Source of the DNA: a virus
Length of the DNA stretch: 64,000 nt
Virus record (IMG/VR): IMGVR_UViG_3300028829_006090
Coordinates: 1-64,000 of that record
Direction: 5' to 3' (one strand)
Position numbers and translations under genes: made by a program. Below are positions 48,993 through 57,385 of this stretch, one piece after another (the stretch's first letter is position 1; the number at the start of each line of letters is the position of its first letter). A model generated the notes under the pieces. It worked only from the letters and a program-made list of their open reading frames with translations. It had not been told where the DNA came from and did not search any database.

Positions 48993-50825
48993 TTACTCTA
49001 GCGTAAGGGTCTCGCCGTCTTCTGTTATGAAGTTCTCCCCGGTCTCGAGAACTAACCCGAATTCTTCCGCAGATGACGAGGACGGTGACGTATCTAATAC
49101 AGCTCCTACACAATCTAAGCAATCGAAGTACGGTCCGAGGACATTAATGGGAGGAGAGAGGAAGTCGAATACCACGTCGCAATACGGACTGGATGATCCC
49201 TCCTCTAGCATCGTAAAGCACGCGCTGCTGCTTACATCGAAATGAACTTCAAAAGTCTCGCCCGGAATAAACTGGTCTATGTAGTAGGAAGGAATGCACC
49301 ACACTTCCTCGTCTTGGCAGTGAAGGGCCAGAGTCATATCAGGCATCGCCGCATCGTCGTTGATAAGAGTCACTCGGCCGGATAGGTCTAAGACAGAACT
49401 GTCAGAGGAGGACGAGTTCTCTTCTATTGGCCTCTGGTCTACAAGAGCCTGCTGTCCGTCATCCTTCGCAGACAGCAGAGGATCCAATACATCGTCCGGT
49501 AGGCCACTAGCGCAGTCGAAGCACCCGTCGAATACATCATCCAAGGTCGGGGAAGACAGCACACGCGTGCTACCTGAGGAGCAGGATGGAAGAGAGTCCG
49601 ACGGGCCTGTATGTACGTCGATGAATGAATAGCAGACTCCGTCAATCTTAAGGACATCCCCGTCTACGAACCCGGCTACGCTAGAAGAGGCTCCGTTAAG
49701 CAGGTCATCCATACATGCCCACGTACAGCTGTAAATAGGCACGGTAGGCATTCCATATACCTCGTGTATGCCTCGGACGTCTTCGTAGGACTTAACAAGC
49801 CCGCCACCGCCCCACGATTTATCCAGCCGACCTGCTCCGTATATGTGCGAACGATTAACGACTGTGGGAAACAATACGGACTTATAGGAATGAGTAGCGT
49901 ATACCGGAGTGCCCTTAAAGGATTCGTTGTGCTTAAATCCTAGAGAATGTCCTATCTCATGCGCAGCTACATAAGCTATGCTATATGAGTTAGTATCCCC
50001 TCTGTGCTTGTTAGAAGAGTCCTTAGACCAAGGACTGCCTCTATCAAAATGTAAGACAGTCCCTCCAGCTCCGTTCCCTATCTTAGCGTACCTAAGCGGA
50101 TAGGAGGCGTGAGCTAGTGCGGACAGATCCTCCATGCCGAACCGGAAATCTCCTCTAGTTAGTGAGGGATTGCTATTCTCGTCACCCGTGTACGTGAACT
50201 CCACCGTAAGTTGGTTGGAGAACCCGAACGATGGGCTATATGCGAACTCAAACGCAGCCTTCCATTGGTCGAACGCGGATTGTATCTCTGCGAGAAATTC
50301 AGCCTTCGTTACTGGATTTCCTGTAGTGCTGCGCTCTGCGCTAACATCCGCAACCGGGTCCTCTTTTAGCTCGAAGATAGGGGCATGCCACGGAGAGCCT
50401 CTGGTATATTTCTGAAGTGTCCACGTGAAGGAAATAGTCTGGGGACCCTCCGCTAGGTCATCTACAGCATCCTTCAGCTCGTACCAGTATCCGCCCTCTT
50501 CACCGGTCCAGGCACCTTCGTACGTATAGGGCTCTGTTGCCACAAAGCAGTTATCGAGCCGCGCCCACTCCAAGCATTCGTACAAGCTGATAGATACAGA
50601 GCTCGAGCTTACAACCAATGTACTAGGTGTCGTGGAGCTAGGGACCTCAGAGACTGCTATAGCCGAACAATCTTCGCACGTATCATACCTAGATGCATCG
50701 GAGTCTAGGATATCCGGCTCTCCTGACGAGGCGTACCCGTCAAAGATATAGCATACGCCGTCTATCTTCACCACATCTCCGGAGTAATCCGGGAGTAAGT
50801 ATTCTCTGTCTCCGTATATAGGCAT
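48993..50825 (-). CDS. virion protein with matrixin-type metalloprotease domain, 610 aa
   Basis: It starts with the anchor module (MPIYGDREYLLPDYSGDVVK, CYIF, TCEDC). A metzincin domain occupies about 130-360, with zinc motif HEIGHSLGFKH (289-299) and a probable Met-turn reading SVLFPTV where Met is Leu. A second Cys module (GDVLKIDGVCYSFIDV ... CFDC) follows near 400, then a beta-rich region with a final CLDC. A protease on the particle could degrade capsule or surface protein, or process virion parts. No signal peptide is seen. Confidence 0.85.
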   Translation of the reverse strand: MPIYGDREYLLPDYSGDVVKIDGVCYIFDGYASSGEPDILDSDASRYDTCEDCSAIAVSEVPSSTTPSTLVVSSSSVSISLYECLEWARLDNCFVATEPYTYEGAWTGEEGGYWYELKDAVDDLAEGPQTISFTWTLQKYTRGSPWHAPIFELKEDPVADVSAERSTTGNPVTKAEFLAEIQSAFDQWKAAFEFAYSPSFGFSNQLTVEFTYTGDENSNPSLTRGDFRFGMEDLSALAHASYPLRYAKIGNGAGGTVLHFDRGSPWSKDSSNKHRGDTNSYSIAYVAAHEIGHSLGFKHNESFKGTPVYATHSYKSVLFPTVVNRSHIYGAGRLDKSWGGGGLVKSYEDVRGIHEVYGMPTVPIYSCTWACMDDLLNGASSSVAGFVDGDVLKIDGVCYSFIDVHTGPSDSLPSCSSGSTRVLSSPTLDDVFDGCFDCASGLPDDVLDPLLSAKDDGQQALVDQRPIEENSSSSDSSVLDLSGRVTLINDDAAMPDMTLALHCQDEEVWCIPSYYIDQFIPGETFEVHFDVSSSACFTMLEEGSSSPYCDVVFDFLSPPINVLGPYFDCLDCVGAVLDTSPSSSSAEEFGLVLETGENFITEDGETLTLE

Positions 50826-50910
50826 AAAGCGGTCTCTGGTGTTTACAGGCAGTCAGGCGGCTGTGGGGAATACACTGGTGTAAGCACTTTAGTACAGTAA
50901 ATCATAGAGG

Positions 50911-51345
50911 CTAGGTGGATATGCTGTCAGACGATGAGCTATCCGGCAAGGAAGACGATGAGTCTTTGCTTGAAGACGATGAGCTATCCGGCAAGGCAGA
51001 CGATGAGCTATCCGGCAAGGCAGACGATAAGTCTTCGATTAAAGACGATGATCTATCCGGCAAGGCAGACGATGAGCTATCCGACAAGGCAGACGATGAG
51101 TCTTTGCTTGAAGACGATGAGCTATCCGGCAAGGCAGACGATGAGTCTTCGCTTGAAGACGAAGTAGACGAACAATCATCACACGTCTCGTAGGCCACAA
51201 GCTCGTCTAAGTCTATGTCGTCAGCAGCGGCGCTAGACTCGAAGCCTCGGAATTTATAGCAAATTCCGTCAATCTTCACGACCTCGCCTACGTAGTGCGG
51301 TAATCGGTAATTTCTGTCTCCATATATGGGAGGGGGTATAGGCAT
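50911..51345 (-). CDS. anchor module with Ser-rich tail, 144 aa
   Basis: The first 60 residues (MPIPPPIYGDRNYRLPHYVG, VVKIDGICYKF, YETCDDC) match the N-terminus of the matrixin protein. The remaining 85 residues are almost only Ser with Asp, Ala, Leu and Pro (SSALPDSSSSSSKDSS repeats), encoded by imperfect 24- to 60-bp repeats. It looks like a display stalk without a head domain, either truncated or serving as a linker. Confidence 0.75.
   Translation of the reverse strand: MPIPPPIYGDRNYRLPHYVGEVVKIDGICYKFRGFESSAAADDIDLDELVAYETCDDCSSTSSSSEDSSSALPDSSSSSSKDSSSALSDSSSSALPDRSSSLIEDLSSALPDSSSSALPDSSSSSSKDSSSSLPDSSSSDSIST
50935..51165 (-). repeat. imperfect repeats encoding Ser-rich tail
   Basis: Units based on gacgatgagctatccggcaa and gaagacgatgagtctttgct recur about nine times. 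They encode Ser-rich ALPDSSSS and SSSKDSSS segments. The pattern allows slippage and tail-length change. Confidence 0.8.
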
Positions 51346-51360
51346 GGTGCTGTTTCTCTT

Positions 51361-54300
51361 TTATCCTATCGCTATGAGGTCTATAAACTCAGGTCCGTCT
51401 CCGCACCGTATTTGGTCCCTGTAGTATCTACCTTCCGGAGATGATCCACACACTTGGACGCCATACCATGACGTATCCAAGCTCGGACTAAGAAGCGTCA
51501 TCTTCAGCTCCCATATACCTGTAGATGGCAGGTCTCCATCGGCCACGAACCGTACGTAGGTCTCGTCAAAGTACATCCGAGCATCTCTAGTGGGGCTATA
51601 CTCTACTCTGTCCGCGGGCGTAGGATCTACTCCGCGGTCTGGGTTCCACTGATCGGTTCCGTTAAAGTAAAAGTCCCCTGACCAAGCATACAGAGAGGAC
51701 TGGTCGAGGTCGTACGCTGAACACCCTGGAGCATTCAGCATAGTTCCTACATCTTGTACTGTCTCTAAGATGGAAGACGCGGAGCCGTCCCAGTACCCTA
51801 TGCAGTTCGTACTGCTATCTGCCGGGGGAGCCGATCCGACGGTATGAGTAGAGGACGAGGAACTTGTCGGAGATACCTCGGAGGACGAGGAACTTGTCGG
51901 AGATACCGCGGAGGACGAGGAACTTGTCGGAGATACCGCGGAGGACGAGGAGGAGGAGTTAAACACATCGCAGGGTATATATCTCGCTAGACGCCTAGAT
52001 GATATGGTCGAAGATGATGACACAAGAACAGAGCTCGAAGACGGACTAATAGAGGGCACAGATGAGCTGGACGGCAGTATCGACGAGCTGGACAGCATTA
52101 TCGACGAGCTGGACAGTGTCACGGATGAGGACGAAGAGACGTCACATGGCTCATATACCGCGATTAGCTGACTACTTACTGCGCTGCTACTGCTCTGCTC
52201 GCAGGTACGGCAGTCAGCGTAGGGGCCCGACACAAAGGTAGGAGTAAGTTCCAGAACAGTCCACGTATCCGGACAGGATGTATCCATAGCACAGTCTGAT
52301 ATAGAGTAGCAGCGTCCGTCCAAGCTAAGAATATCTCCGACTTCCGCGTCGAATGGAATATTAGACTTTGCCACAAATGTACACTTCTCCAACACGTCTG
52401 GAAAGCATGGAGAAAGCCTATAATACTCGCAGCAGTCGTCGCAATCCGCGTACGGACCTTTGACCTCTGCCGGCTGAGGCAGTACTACGACAGTCGGCCA
52501 TATGCAGTCTACCCCATCCCCTATGTATGTCTTCTTCCTACCCTTTATACGATAGCACTTAGGTCCGTAGTTCGGGCTCTCTGGATCTGTCTCAGGAAGC
52601 GTGATACTTATCGTATCTCCTATATCATACTCTACTGTGACGTAGGATTCGCAGATAAACCAGCAAGACTCCAGAATGTACGGGAAGCATGGCTCTAACT
52701 CCAGATATTCTGTGCATGGCGAGGACGAGGACGATGACGTAGCTCCTACACAATCTAAGCAATCCGCGTACGGACCTTTGACCTCTTCCGGTTGAGGCAG
52801 GACTTTGACTGTAGGCCATCTGCAGTCTGGCGCAGCCCCTATGTCTGTCTCCGTCCTATCCGCTATACGATAGCACCTAGGGCTCTCCGGAGCCTCTCCA
52901 GGAAGCCTGATATTTATCGTATCTCCTATATCATACTCTACTGTGACGTAGGATTCGCAGATAAACCAGCAAGACTCAAAAATGTGCGGGAAGCATGGCT
53001 CTAACCCCAGATATGCTGTGCATGACGGGAGCGATGGGGAGGAAATAGACGGCGCGCTGCTGCTGCTACTACTTATTACGTCAGAAGATGATGACGAGAC
53101 CGTGTCGCACGGCTCGTATACAGCAATCACGGACACACTGCTCTCGCTAGTGCTTATGCTGCTCTCGCTGGTGCTTATGCTGCTCTCGCTGGTGCTTATG
53201 CTGCTCTCGCTGGTGCTTATGCTGCTCTCGCTGGTGCTTATGCTGCTCTCGCTGATGCTTATGCTGCTCTCGCTGGTGCTTATGCTGCTCTCAGAGGACA
53301 CAGTAGAGCTAGACGACCCCGCACATGCTGAGATATACGCACGCGCCTCGTACGCGTAGCAATACTCCCCTTCTACGCAGGGATGCGCAACGCCCGGCTC
53401 AGTACCTATACCGCACTGCTCTTCTCCGTACAGGCCTGCCGTCACTGACGGAAAATCATCCCCTCGTACGACCAGCCACCCGGTAGATAGGCCTGACCTA
53501 TATGTAGCGAAGATGATCCACCAGTCCGGATCAGATACACCTCTATAGGCCGGGAAGGAGTTAAATGTACCAACATGTGCGTACTGCTGATCTGCGCCTG
53601 CGTACTTGTCTGGGTTTTCGTTAACCGAAAACGACAGTGAGTAGCAGGTTTCGAACGCGCACCGTCGGGCGGCCGTAGATCCTGTAAGTGAAGACAGCTT
53701 GGCGGCACATGCTGAATAGTCCGAGTACGGGCCCTCGACCTGTAGTCCTCCCAGGGACGGCACTATAAGCTCGCATCCGTCTCCTTGGCCCTGATAGTCG
53801 GCGACTTCGTCAAGTATCTCGTAGCACTCTGTTCCTGCTATAAACGTGTCTCCGATCTGAGCTCCGAGCGGCGCCTCGAATGCACTGATATAGAAGCACT
53901 GGTAAGGGGAGCCCCCTTCTATATCTGCTGGCAGAAGATTAGGAGGTCCACCATCGTCCTCGAATGCCGGGTTGGATATTTTGAAGAAGGTCTCCTCGCA
54001 CGGCAGATATAAGGGGTACACCTCTGCTGAGGACTCTACTAGCGGGACTGCCGTTATACACCACGACGCGGTCAGAGAGTAATATCCAGGCGTCTGCTCG
54101 ATCAGCGTGTGGTCGAACCCGCATAGGATTCCACCCTCCTCTTCCGTTATCTCAACAGCGCTGGAGGACAGGCGCAGGACCACTTCCGACACGTCCGCGC
54201 CCTCTCGATACAGGCATTCGTCGGTGAGTTCTCTGAAATCGCCTCCCGGACATCCTATGTAATGGCAGGGGCCGTGGACTTCCTGCCCGGAGGAGCTCGT

Positions 54301-54456
54301 AGGGCATCCCACGGCATCGTCAGGGCCGGTACTAGCAGGCAGGTTCTTAACCACAAAAATATCCGGATCCTCGCCCTCTCTAGTAGGGGAGACTTCCAGG
54401 ACAGCCAAGTAGCTATGCACCGCCCGATTATACACCTTGTGTATAATCAGTTCCAC
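51361..54456 (-). CDS. large modular Cys/Ser-rich virion protein, 1031 aa
   Basis: It starts with GTG at 54456 after AGGAGGATGTATAA. The N-terminal 370 residues have several Cys and likely beta domains. A stalk of seven-residue SSISTSE repeats follows at about 385-440. Three tandem Cys modules of about 95 residues (CFPHIFESCWFICESYVTVE ... GPYADCLDC) come next, two of them sharing 62 bp of identical DNA. Ser-rich linkers (SAVSPTSSSSS three times) lead to a C-terminal domain of about 150 residues rich in aromatic residues, possibly a receptor-binding head. A tail fibre or whisker is the likely role. Confidence 0.75.
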   Translation of the reverse strand: MELIIHKVYNRAVHSYLAVLEVSPTREGEDPDIFVVKNLPASTGPDDAVGCPTSSSGQEVHGPCHYIGCPGGDFRELTDECLYREGADVSEVVLRLSSSAVEITEEEGGILCGFDHTLIEQTPGYYSLTASWCITAVPLVESSAEVYPLYLPCEETFFKISNPAFEDDGGPPNLLPADIEGGSPYQCFYISAFEAPLGAQIGDTFIAGTECYEILDEVADYQGQGDGCELIVPSLGGLQVEGPYSDYSACAAKLSSLTGSTAARRCAFETCYSLSFSVNENPDKYAGADQQYAHVGTFNSFPAYRGVSDPDWWIIFATYRSGLSTGWLVVRGDDFPSVTAGLYGEEQCGIGTEPGVAHPCVEGEYCYAYEARAYISACAGSSSSTVSSESSISTSESSISISESSISTSESSISTSESSISTSESSISTSESSISTSESSVSVIAVYEPCDTVSSSSSDVISSSSSSAPSISSPSLPSCTAYLGLEPCFPHIFESCWFICESYVTVEYDIGDTINIRLPGEAPESPRCYRIADRTETDIGAAPDCRWPTVKVLPQPEEVKGPYADCLDCVGATSSSSSSPCTEYLELEPCFPYILESCWFICESYVTVEYDIGDTISITLPETDPESPNYGPKCYRIKGRKKTYIGDGVDCIWPTVVVLPQPAEVKGPYADCDDCCEYYRLSPCFPDVLEKCTFVAKSNIPFDAEVGDILSLDGRCYSISDCAMDTSCPDTWTVLELTPTFVSGPYADCRTCEQSSSSAVSSQLIAVYEPCDVSSSSSVTLSSSSIMLSSSSILPSSSSVPSISPSSSSVLVSSSSTISSRRLARYIPCDVFNSSSSSSAVSPTSSSSSAVSPTSSSSSEVSPTSSSSSTHTVGSAPPADSSTNCIGYWDGSASSILETVQDVGTMLNAPGCSAYDLDQSSLYAWSGDFYFNGTDQWNPDRGVDPTPADRVEYSPTRDARMYFDETYVRFVADGDLPSTGIWELKMTLLSPSLDTSWYGVQVCGSSPEGRYYRDQIRCGDGPEFIDLIAIG
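51850..51955 (-). repeat. 33-bp tandem repeat encoding SAVSPTSSSSS
   Basis: Three successive copies of a unit beginning gaggacgaggaacttgtcgg and ending in agataccgcg or agatacctcg. They form one of the Ser-rich linkers of the 1031-aa protein. Confidence 0.85.
52610..52977 (-). repeat. 62-bp exact direct repeat, offset 306 bp
   Basis: The 62 bp at 52610-52671 are identical to 52916-52977 and encode the start of two neighbouring Cys modules. The flanks are similar but diverged. This marks a duplication of a 102-residue module. Confidence 0.9.
53130..53292 (-). repeat. 21-bp tandem repeat encoding SSISTSE
   Basis: About seven successive copies of a unit containing tgctgctctcgctggtgctt, with one copy reading gatgctt instead of ggtgctt. 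They encode the SSISTSE stalk of the 1031-aa protein. Confidence 0.9.
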
Positions 54457-54501
54457 TTATACATCCTCCTGCTCATCGTGAGTATCTGTCCGCCGAGGAC
54501 G

Positions 54502-54801
54502 CTAGGGTAAGATAAACATATCGCCGTCTCCTAGAATATACCCAGGATCTGTGATATTAACCACTTCGATGTTCGATAACGACGACCGCTGGAGCCGGAC
54601 GTTAGTCTTTATATGATCGATAGCCACAGGCAGTACCCGCTCCATTGCTACCTTAGATCGGAAAAGCATTGCGATATTGTCTGACCGGTACAGGTCTCCC
54701 AGGTCTGCTGAGAGCGGGTGAACCATGAGGTCAGTAGGTGATGCGATGGATATCAGGACCTTTGTCGGATCTATGTCTGGGAGCTCTGGATCTTCATTCA
54801 T
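54502..54801 (-). CDS. small hypothetical virion-cluster protein, 99 aa
   Basis: The protein begins MNEDPELPDIDPTKVLISIA and is alpha/beta with a hydrophobic C-terminus (YILGDGDMFILP). Its size and place near tail genes recall small baseplate proteins, but I see no diagnostic motif. It lies 22 nt below the operator-like half-palindrome at 54824. Confidence 0.6.
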   Translation of the reverse strand: MNEDPELPDIDPTKVLISIASPTDLMVHPLSADLGDLYRSDNIAMLFRSKVAMERVLPVAIDHIKTNVRLQRSSLSNIEVVNITDPGYILGDGDMFILP

Positions 54802-54823
54802 ATCAGTACCTACTGGTGTGACC

Positions 54824-54839
54824 TAGCATACGTATTCTG
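54824..54839. promoter_or_regulatory. diverged copy of operator-like palindrome
   Basis: TAGCATACGTATTCTG matches the 16-bp core at 14 of 16 positions. On the leftward strand it keeps ACGTATGCTA, the half invariant in all four copies. It sits 22 nt upstream of the gene starting at 54801, the same placement as the others. Confidence 0.65.
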
Positions 54840-54863
54840 TTTTCAGCGACATATAAAAGTGAC

Positions 54864-56711
54864 TCACGTATGGACAATCACGCACTGTATGTCCCCTCGC
54901 TGCCTAGTAACATACAAGAGTTCGCCCCAGATCTCTCCGGATATGTGGATCTTATCCCCGGCAGCGAGTTGCCAAACCGGTCCGGATAGGGGGAAGTACT
55001 CGGCCGCTCTAGTCGGATCCAATGCCTGGGCAGGGCCGTCTGAGCCTACAGGTGGCCGAAAGATCTGGTAGGGCAGGGCATTAAGTATATGCTCATCACC
55101 ATCCGATAATCGGAGGCCCAGCTTATAATACTCGCTTATGTTCGCTCGAGAGGTGCCGCTCACTCGTTTAACCCCGACGGCAGGCCGGCCGGACTCTGAT
55201 AGGTAGGACGAGACTACCCTATGGCCCTCCTGCAGATCTTCGCACGAATATGGACCACCTAGAGGAGCAGGCACTGTGCAGACAGTAGTCCCCGGAAGTA
55301 GCGGTATGTCCTCAGACTCCGGTATAGCGATTGTAGGGCCTTCATACCGAATGTCCGTGTACGTCGATAGATTATGCACTAGGAATCCGTTGGCGAATAA
55401 GGTTAGGTAATTTGCGACGTCCCATACAGCCACAGACTCTTCAGGTCCTTGGTGCTCATCTATACTTAAGATAGGATGCCATGCCCTATCCTTAGAGTAC
55501 AACTCATCCTCTGCTCGTAGAGGCAGTATCTCCGATAGATATGGGTACTCCGCTGTGGCCTTGGCTGCATCTATGGCCTTCCAAGCTTCCTCTCCGGGAG
55601 CGGATCTAGCATATACGGGCTGAGTGTCTGAGATCTCGAGAGTACCTCCGGATAATGTCCGGATCTGCCAGTACGCAAGCACGGATGATTTACAGGTACC
55701 TCTAATGGGCTGGAAATCTAGAGCGCCGTCGTACTCTGAGTATGAGAATACAGTATCTCCAGAGGCTAGATCCGATATAGGAACAACTCCCCGATCGCCG
55801 GTTAGTACGGTAGTAGAGCGGGATACAAGGGATCCCTTATTGTGTAAGAGCACCCCATCTGCGAAGTAGTTCCTATTGTCCTCTACCGCCCATAAATTAT
55901 ATACCTGCTTCTGCCCGGGATATTCCGATACAGAGGATATCTGATCCCACTCTCCACTCTTTGTTAGGACAAAGTCCCCTGCCGACATCTTCAGCAGTCG
56001 TCGTAGATACGGGTGCGATTTACGGGATCGGGAGGGGCAGTAGGATGCCCACCCTATCCCCGATCCGGGCTTACGGACATACACTGGCTGGGAGGTGGTG
56101 ATCCCCAGAGACGTCCCAGACTGTAGATTCAGCGTGATGTACCGGTCAACTAGCGGAGCATCTATGCCGAGGACTCGTTTACCTTCGACCTGCTCGCTTA
56201 CCTCGTTGTAGGAGAGCACAATGTCGCCTACCTGCACATCTTCGACTTTTATCTCCCCTCCTCCTGGAACTGATATTAAGGTGCTGGCCACTACGCATCC
56301 TCCTGGAATATCGTCCGAGGACGAGGACCCCGCCCCAACCTGCAACGTGCACAGATCCTGCATAAATACATGGGAGGCATTACGTACATACGGCATAGAT
56401 ATCTGCACAGGCGCGTCGAGCGTTACCCCTCGTACAGAGGATACGACAATATCTCCGTCTTCGCTGCGGAGAACGGCGCCCTCTACCAGTCCTCGATCCT
56501 TCTGGATAAAGCCAGAGGTGTTCTCAGCAGAGAAGAACTTGGTAGACGCTGAGAATACGTGGATGTCATTTATTACGACAAATTCACGTACTGTTGTCTG
56601 AACTGCTTTGAATACCTTCCTCGTCTCAATATCTAGCTCCGGGGACAGCGTCGCTATCTCCATACCCCTCTTCCAGGTCGGTAAAGCATCAAGCACGTCT
56701 TGATCCGTCAT
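54864..56711 (-). CDS. virion-cluster protein with tandem Hint (intein-like) domains, 615 aa
   Basis: After an N-terminal region of about 135 residues comes a Hint domain: GCVVASTLISVPGGGEIKVE (C139) to FADGVLLHN (H290, N291), followed by Lys. A second spans about 297-447 (TTVLTGDRGVVPISDLASGD ... LFANGFLVHN) with Ser/Thr in place of the first Cys. A third, diverged, runs from about 474 (TTVCTVPAPLGG) to the end without the HN. In the first two the usual TxxH of block B reads TSQP and DTQP. Such domains can splice, cleave or form crosslinks; here activity is uncertain. Confidence 0.8.
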   Translation of the reverse strand: MTDQDVLDALPTWKRGMEIATLSPELDIETRKVFKAVQTTVREFVVINDIHVFSASTKFFSAENTSGFIQKDRGLVEGAVLRSEDGDIVVSSVRGVTLDAPVQISMPYVRNASHVFMQDLCTLQVGAGSSSSDDIPGGCVVASTLISVPGGGEIKVEDVQVGDIVLSYNEVSEQVEGKRVLGIDAPLVDRYITLNLQSGTSLGITTSQPVYVRKPGSGIGWASYCPSRSRKSHPYLRRLLKMSAGDFVLTKSGEWDQISSVSEYPGQKQVYNLWAVEDNRNYFADGVLLHNKGSLVSRSTTVLTGDRGVVPISDLASGDTVFSYSEYDGALDFQPIRGTCKSSVLAYWQIRTLSGGTLEISDTQPVYARSAPGEEAWKAIDAAKATAEYPYLSEILPLRAEDELYSKDRAWHPILSIDEHQGPEESVAVWDVANYLTLFANGFLVHNLSTYTDIRYEGPTIAIPESEDIPLLPGTTVCTVPAPLGGPYSCEDLQEGHRVVSSYLSESGRPAVGVKRVSGTSRANISEYYKLGLRLSDGDEHILNALPYQIFRPPVGSDGPAQALDPTRAAEYFPLSGPVWQLAAGDKIHISGEIWGELLYVTRQRGDIQCVIVHT

Positions 56712-56725
56712 AATAGTATGCTCCT

Positions 56726-57112
56726 TTAGCAGTCGTTAACTATTACTTCTACAGCCTCTTCGCCGTTAAGTCGAACCAGATCCTCTACTGTATTTTTAAT
56801 CTGCCCTTCTATGAGATCCCACGTATCTGAGAGGTGCGGGAGACTCTGGAAGATGAGATCTACGTAATACTTACGGAAGAACGGAGAATCCTCGCCGGGA
56901 TCATTCTCTGGATAGTCGGCTATATCGGCATAGGACGCTATGTGTACGAAGAGGTCTGCGAGTACATCATAGGAAGGAACGGAGGGAAGTCTCTGGTACA
57001 CGAAGACCGTCGGCGGAAGGTTATCGGAAGTCTCTGAGACCCAGACACGCATCCTATGTCGACTATCCTCCTCTAGTGTCACCCTCCTTGAGATCTGTAT
57101 GTAGCTGCTCAT
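56726..57112 (-). CDS. hypothetical virion-cluster protein, 128 aa
   Basis: The protein begins MSSYIQISRRVTLEEDSRHR, has a beta-rich N-terminal half and a helical acidic C-terminal half (DLIEGQIKNTVEDLVRLNGE). It follows the 89-aa gene with a 3-nt gap. Phage baseplate or fibre assembly proteins can look like this, but no family is recognised. Confidence 0.65.
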   Translation of the reverse strand: MSSYIQISRRVTLEEDSRHRMRVWVSETSDNLPPTVFVYQRLPSVPSYDVLADLFVHIASYADIADYPENDPGEDSPFFRKYYVDLIFQSLPHLSDTWDLIEGQIKNTVEDLVRLNGEEAVEVIVNDC

Positions 57113-57115
57113 ATT

Positions 57116-57385
57116 CTAGACTGCTCCGCTGAGATAGAGGGCCTCTCCGTGTAGTTTCTCCGACGAGCCCTGCGTCGGCACAGGTATTATGCCGGATTTG
57201 ATGGCCGCCTTAAGAAGATCTAGACCTATTGTCGGATATCCTAACTCCTGGATTTCAGATGCCCCCGGCAGGCCTTGCTCCGCCAACTCATCTGTAGGAT
57301 GCTCGTCTCCCTTTATGAGGGAGGCAAGGATACAGCTGGCTGCCGCCAATCCGTCACTATTGTTAAAAGTACCGGGAGCAATCAT
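57116..57385 (-). CDS. small hypothetical protein, 89 aa
   Basis: The protein begins MIAPGTFNNSDGLAAASCIL. It is soluble and neutral, and coupled by ATGA to the large LamG-containing gene upstream. No motif is recognised. Confidence 0.65.
   Translation of the reverse strand: MIAPGTFNNSDGLAAASCILASLIKGDEHPTDELAEQGLPGASEIQELGYPTIGLDLLKAAIKSGIIPVPTQGSSEKLHGEALYLSGAV

Noticed and set aside
50915-51193. Rightward frame rich in DDELSGKA repeats
   Set aside because: It is antisense to the Ser-rich tail of the anchor protein, with no ribosome site and no domain.
52982-53359. Rightward frame encoding a Leu/Met-rich membrane-like repeat
   Set aside because: It is the antisense of the SSISTSE repeat; the hydrophobicity comes from reading Ser codons backwards.
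54864-56711. A true splicing intein within a tail protein
   Set aside because: Each HN is followed by Lys or Leu rather than Cys, Ser or Thr, and the second domain lacks the first Cys.
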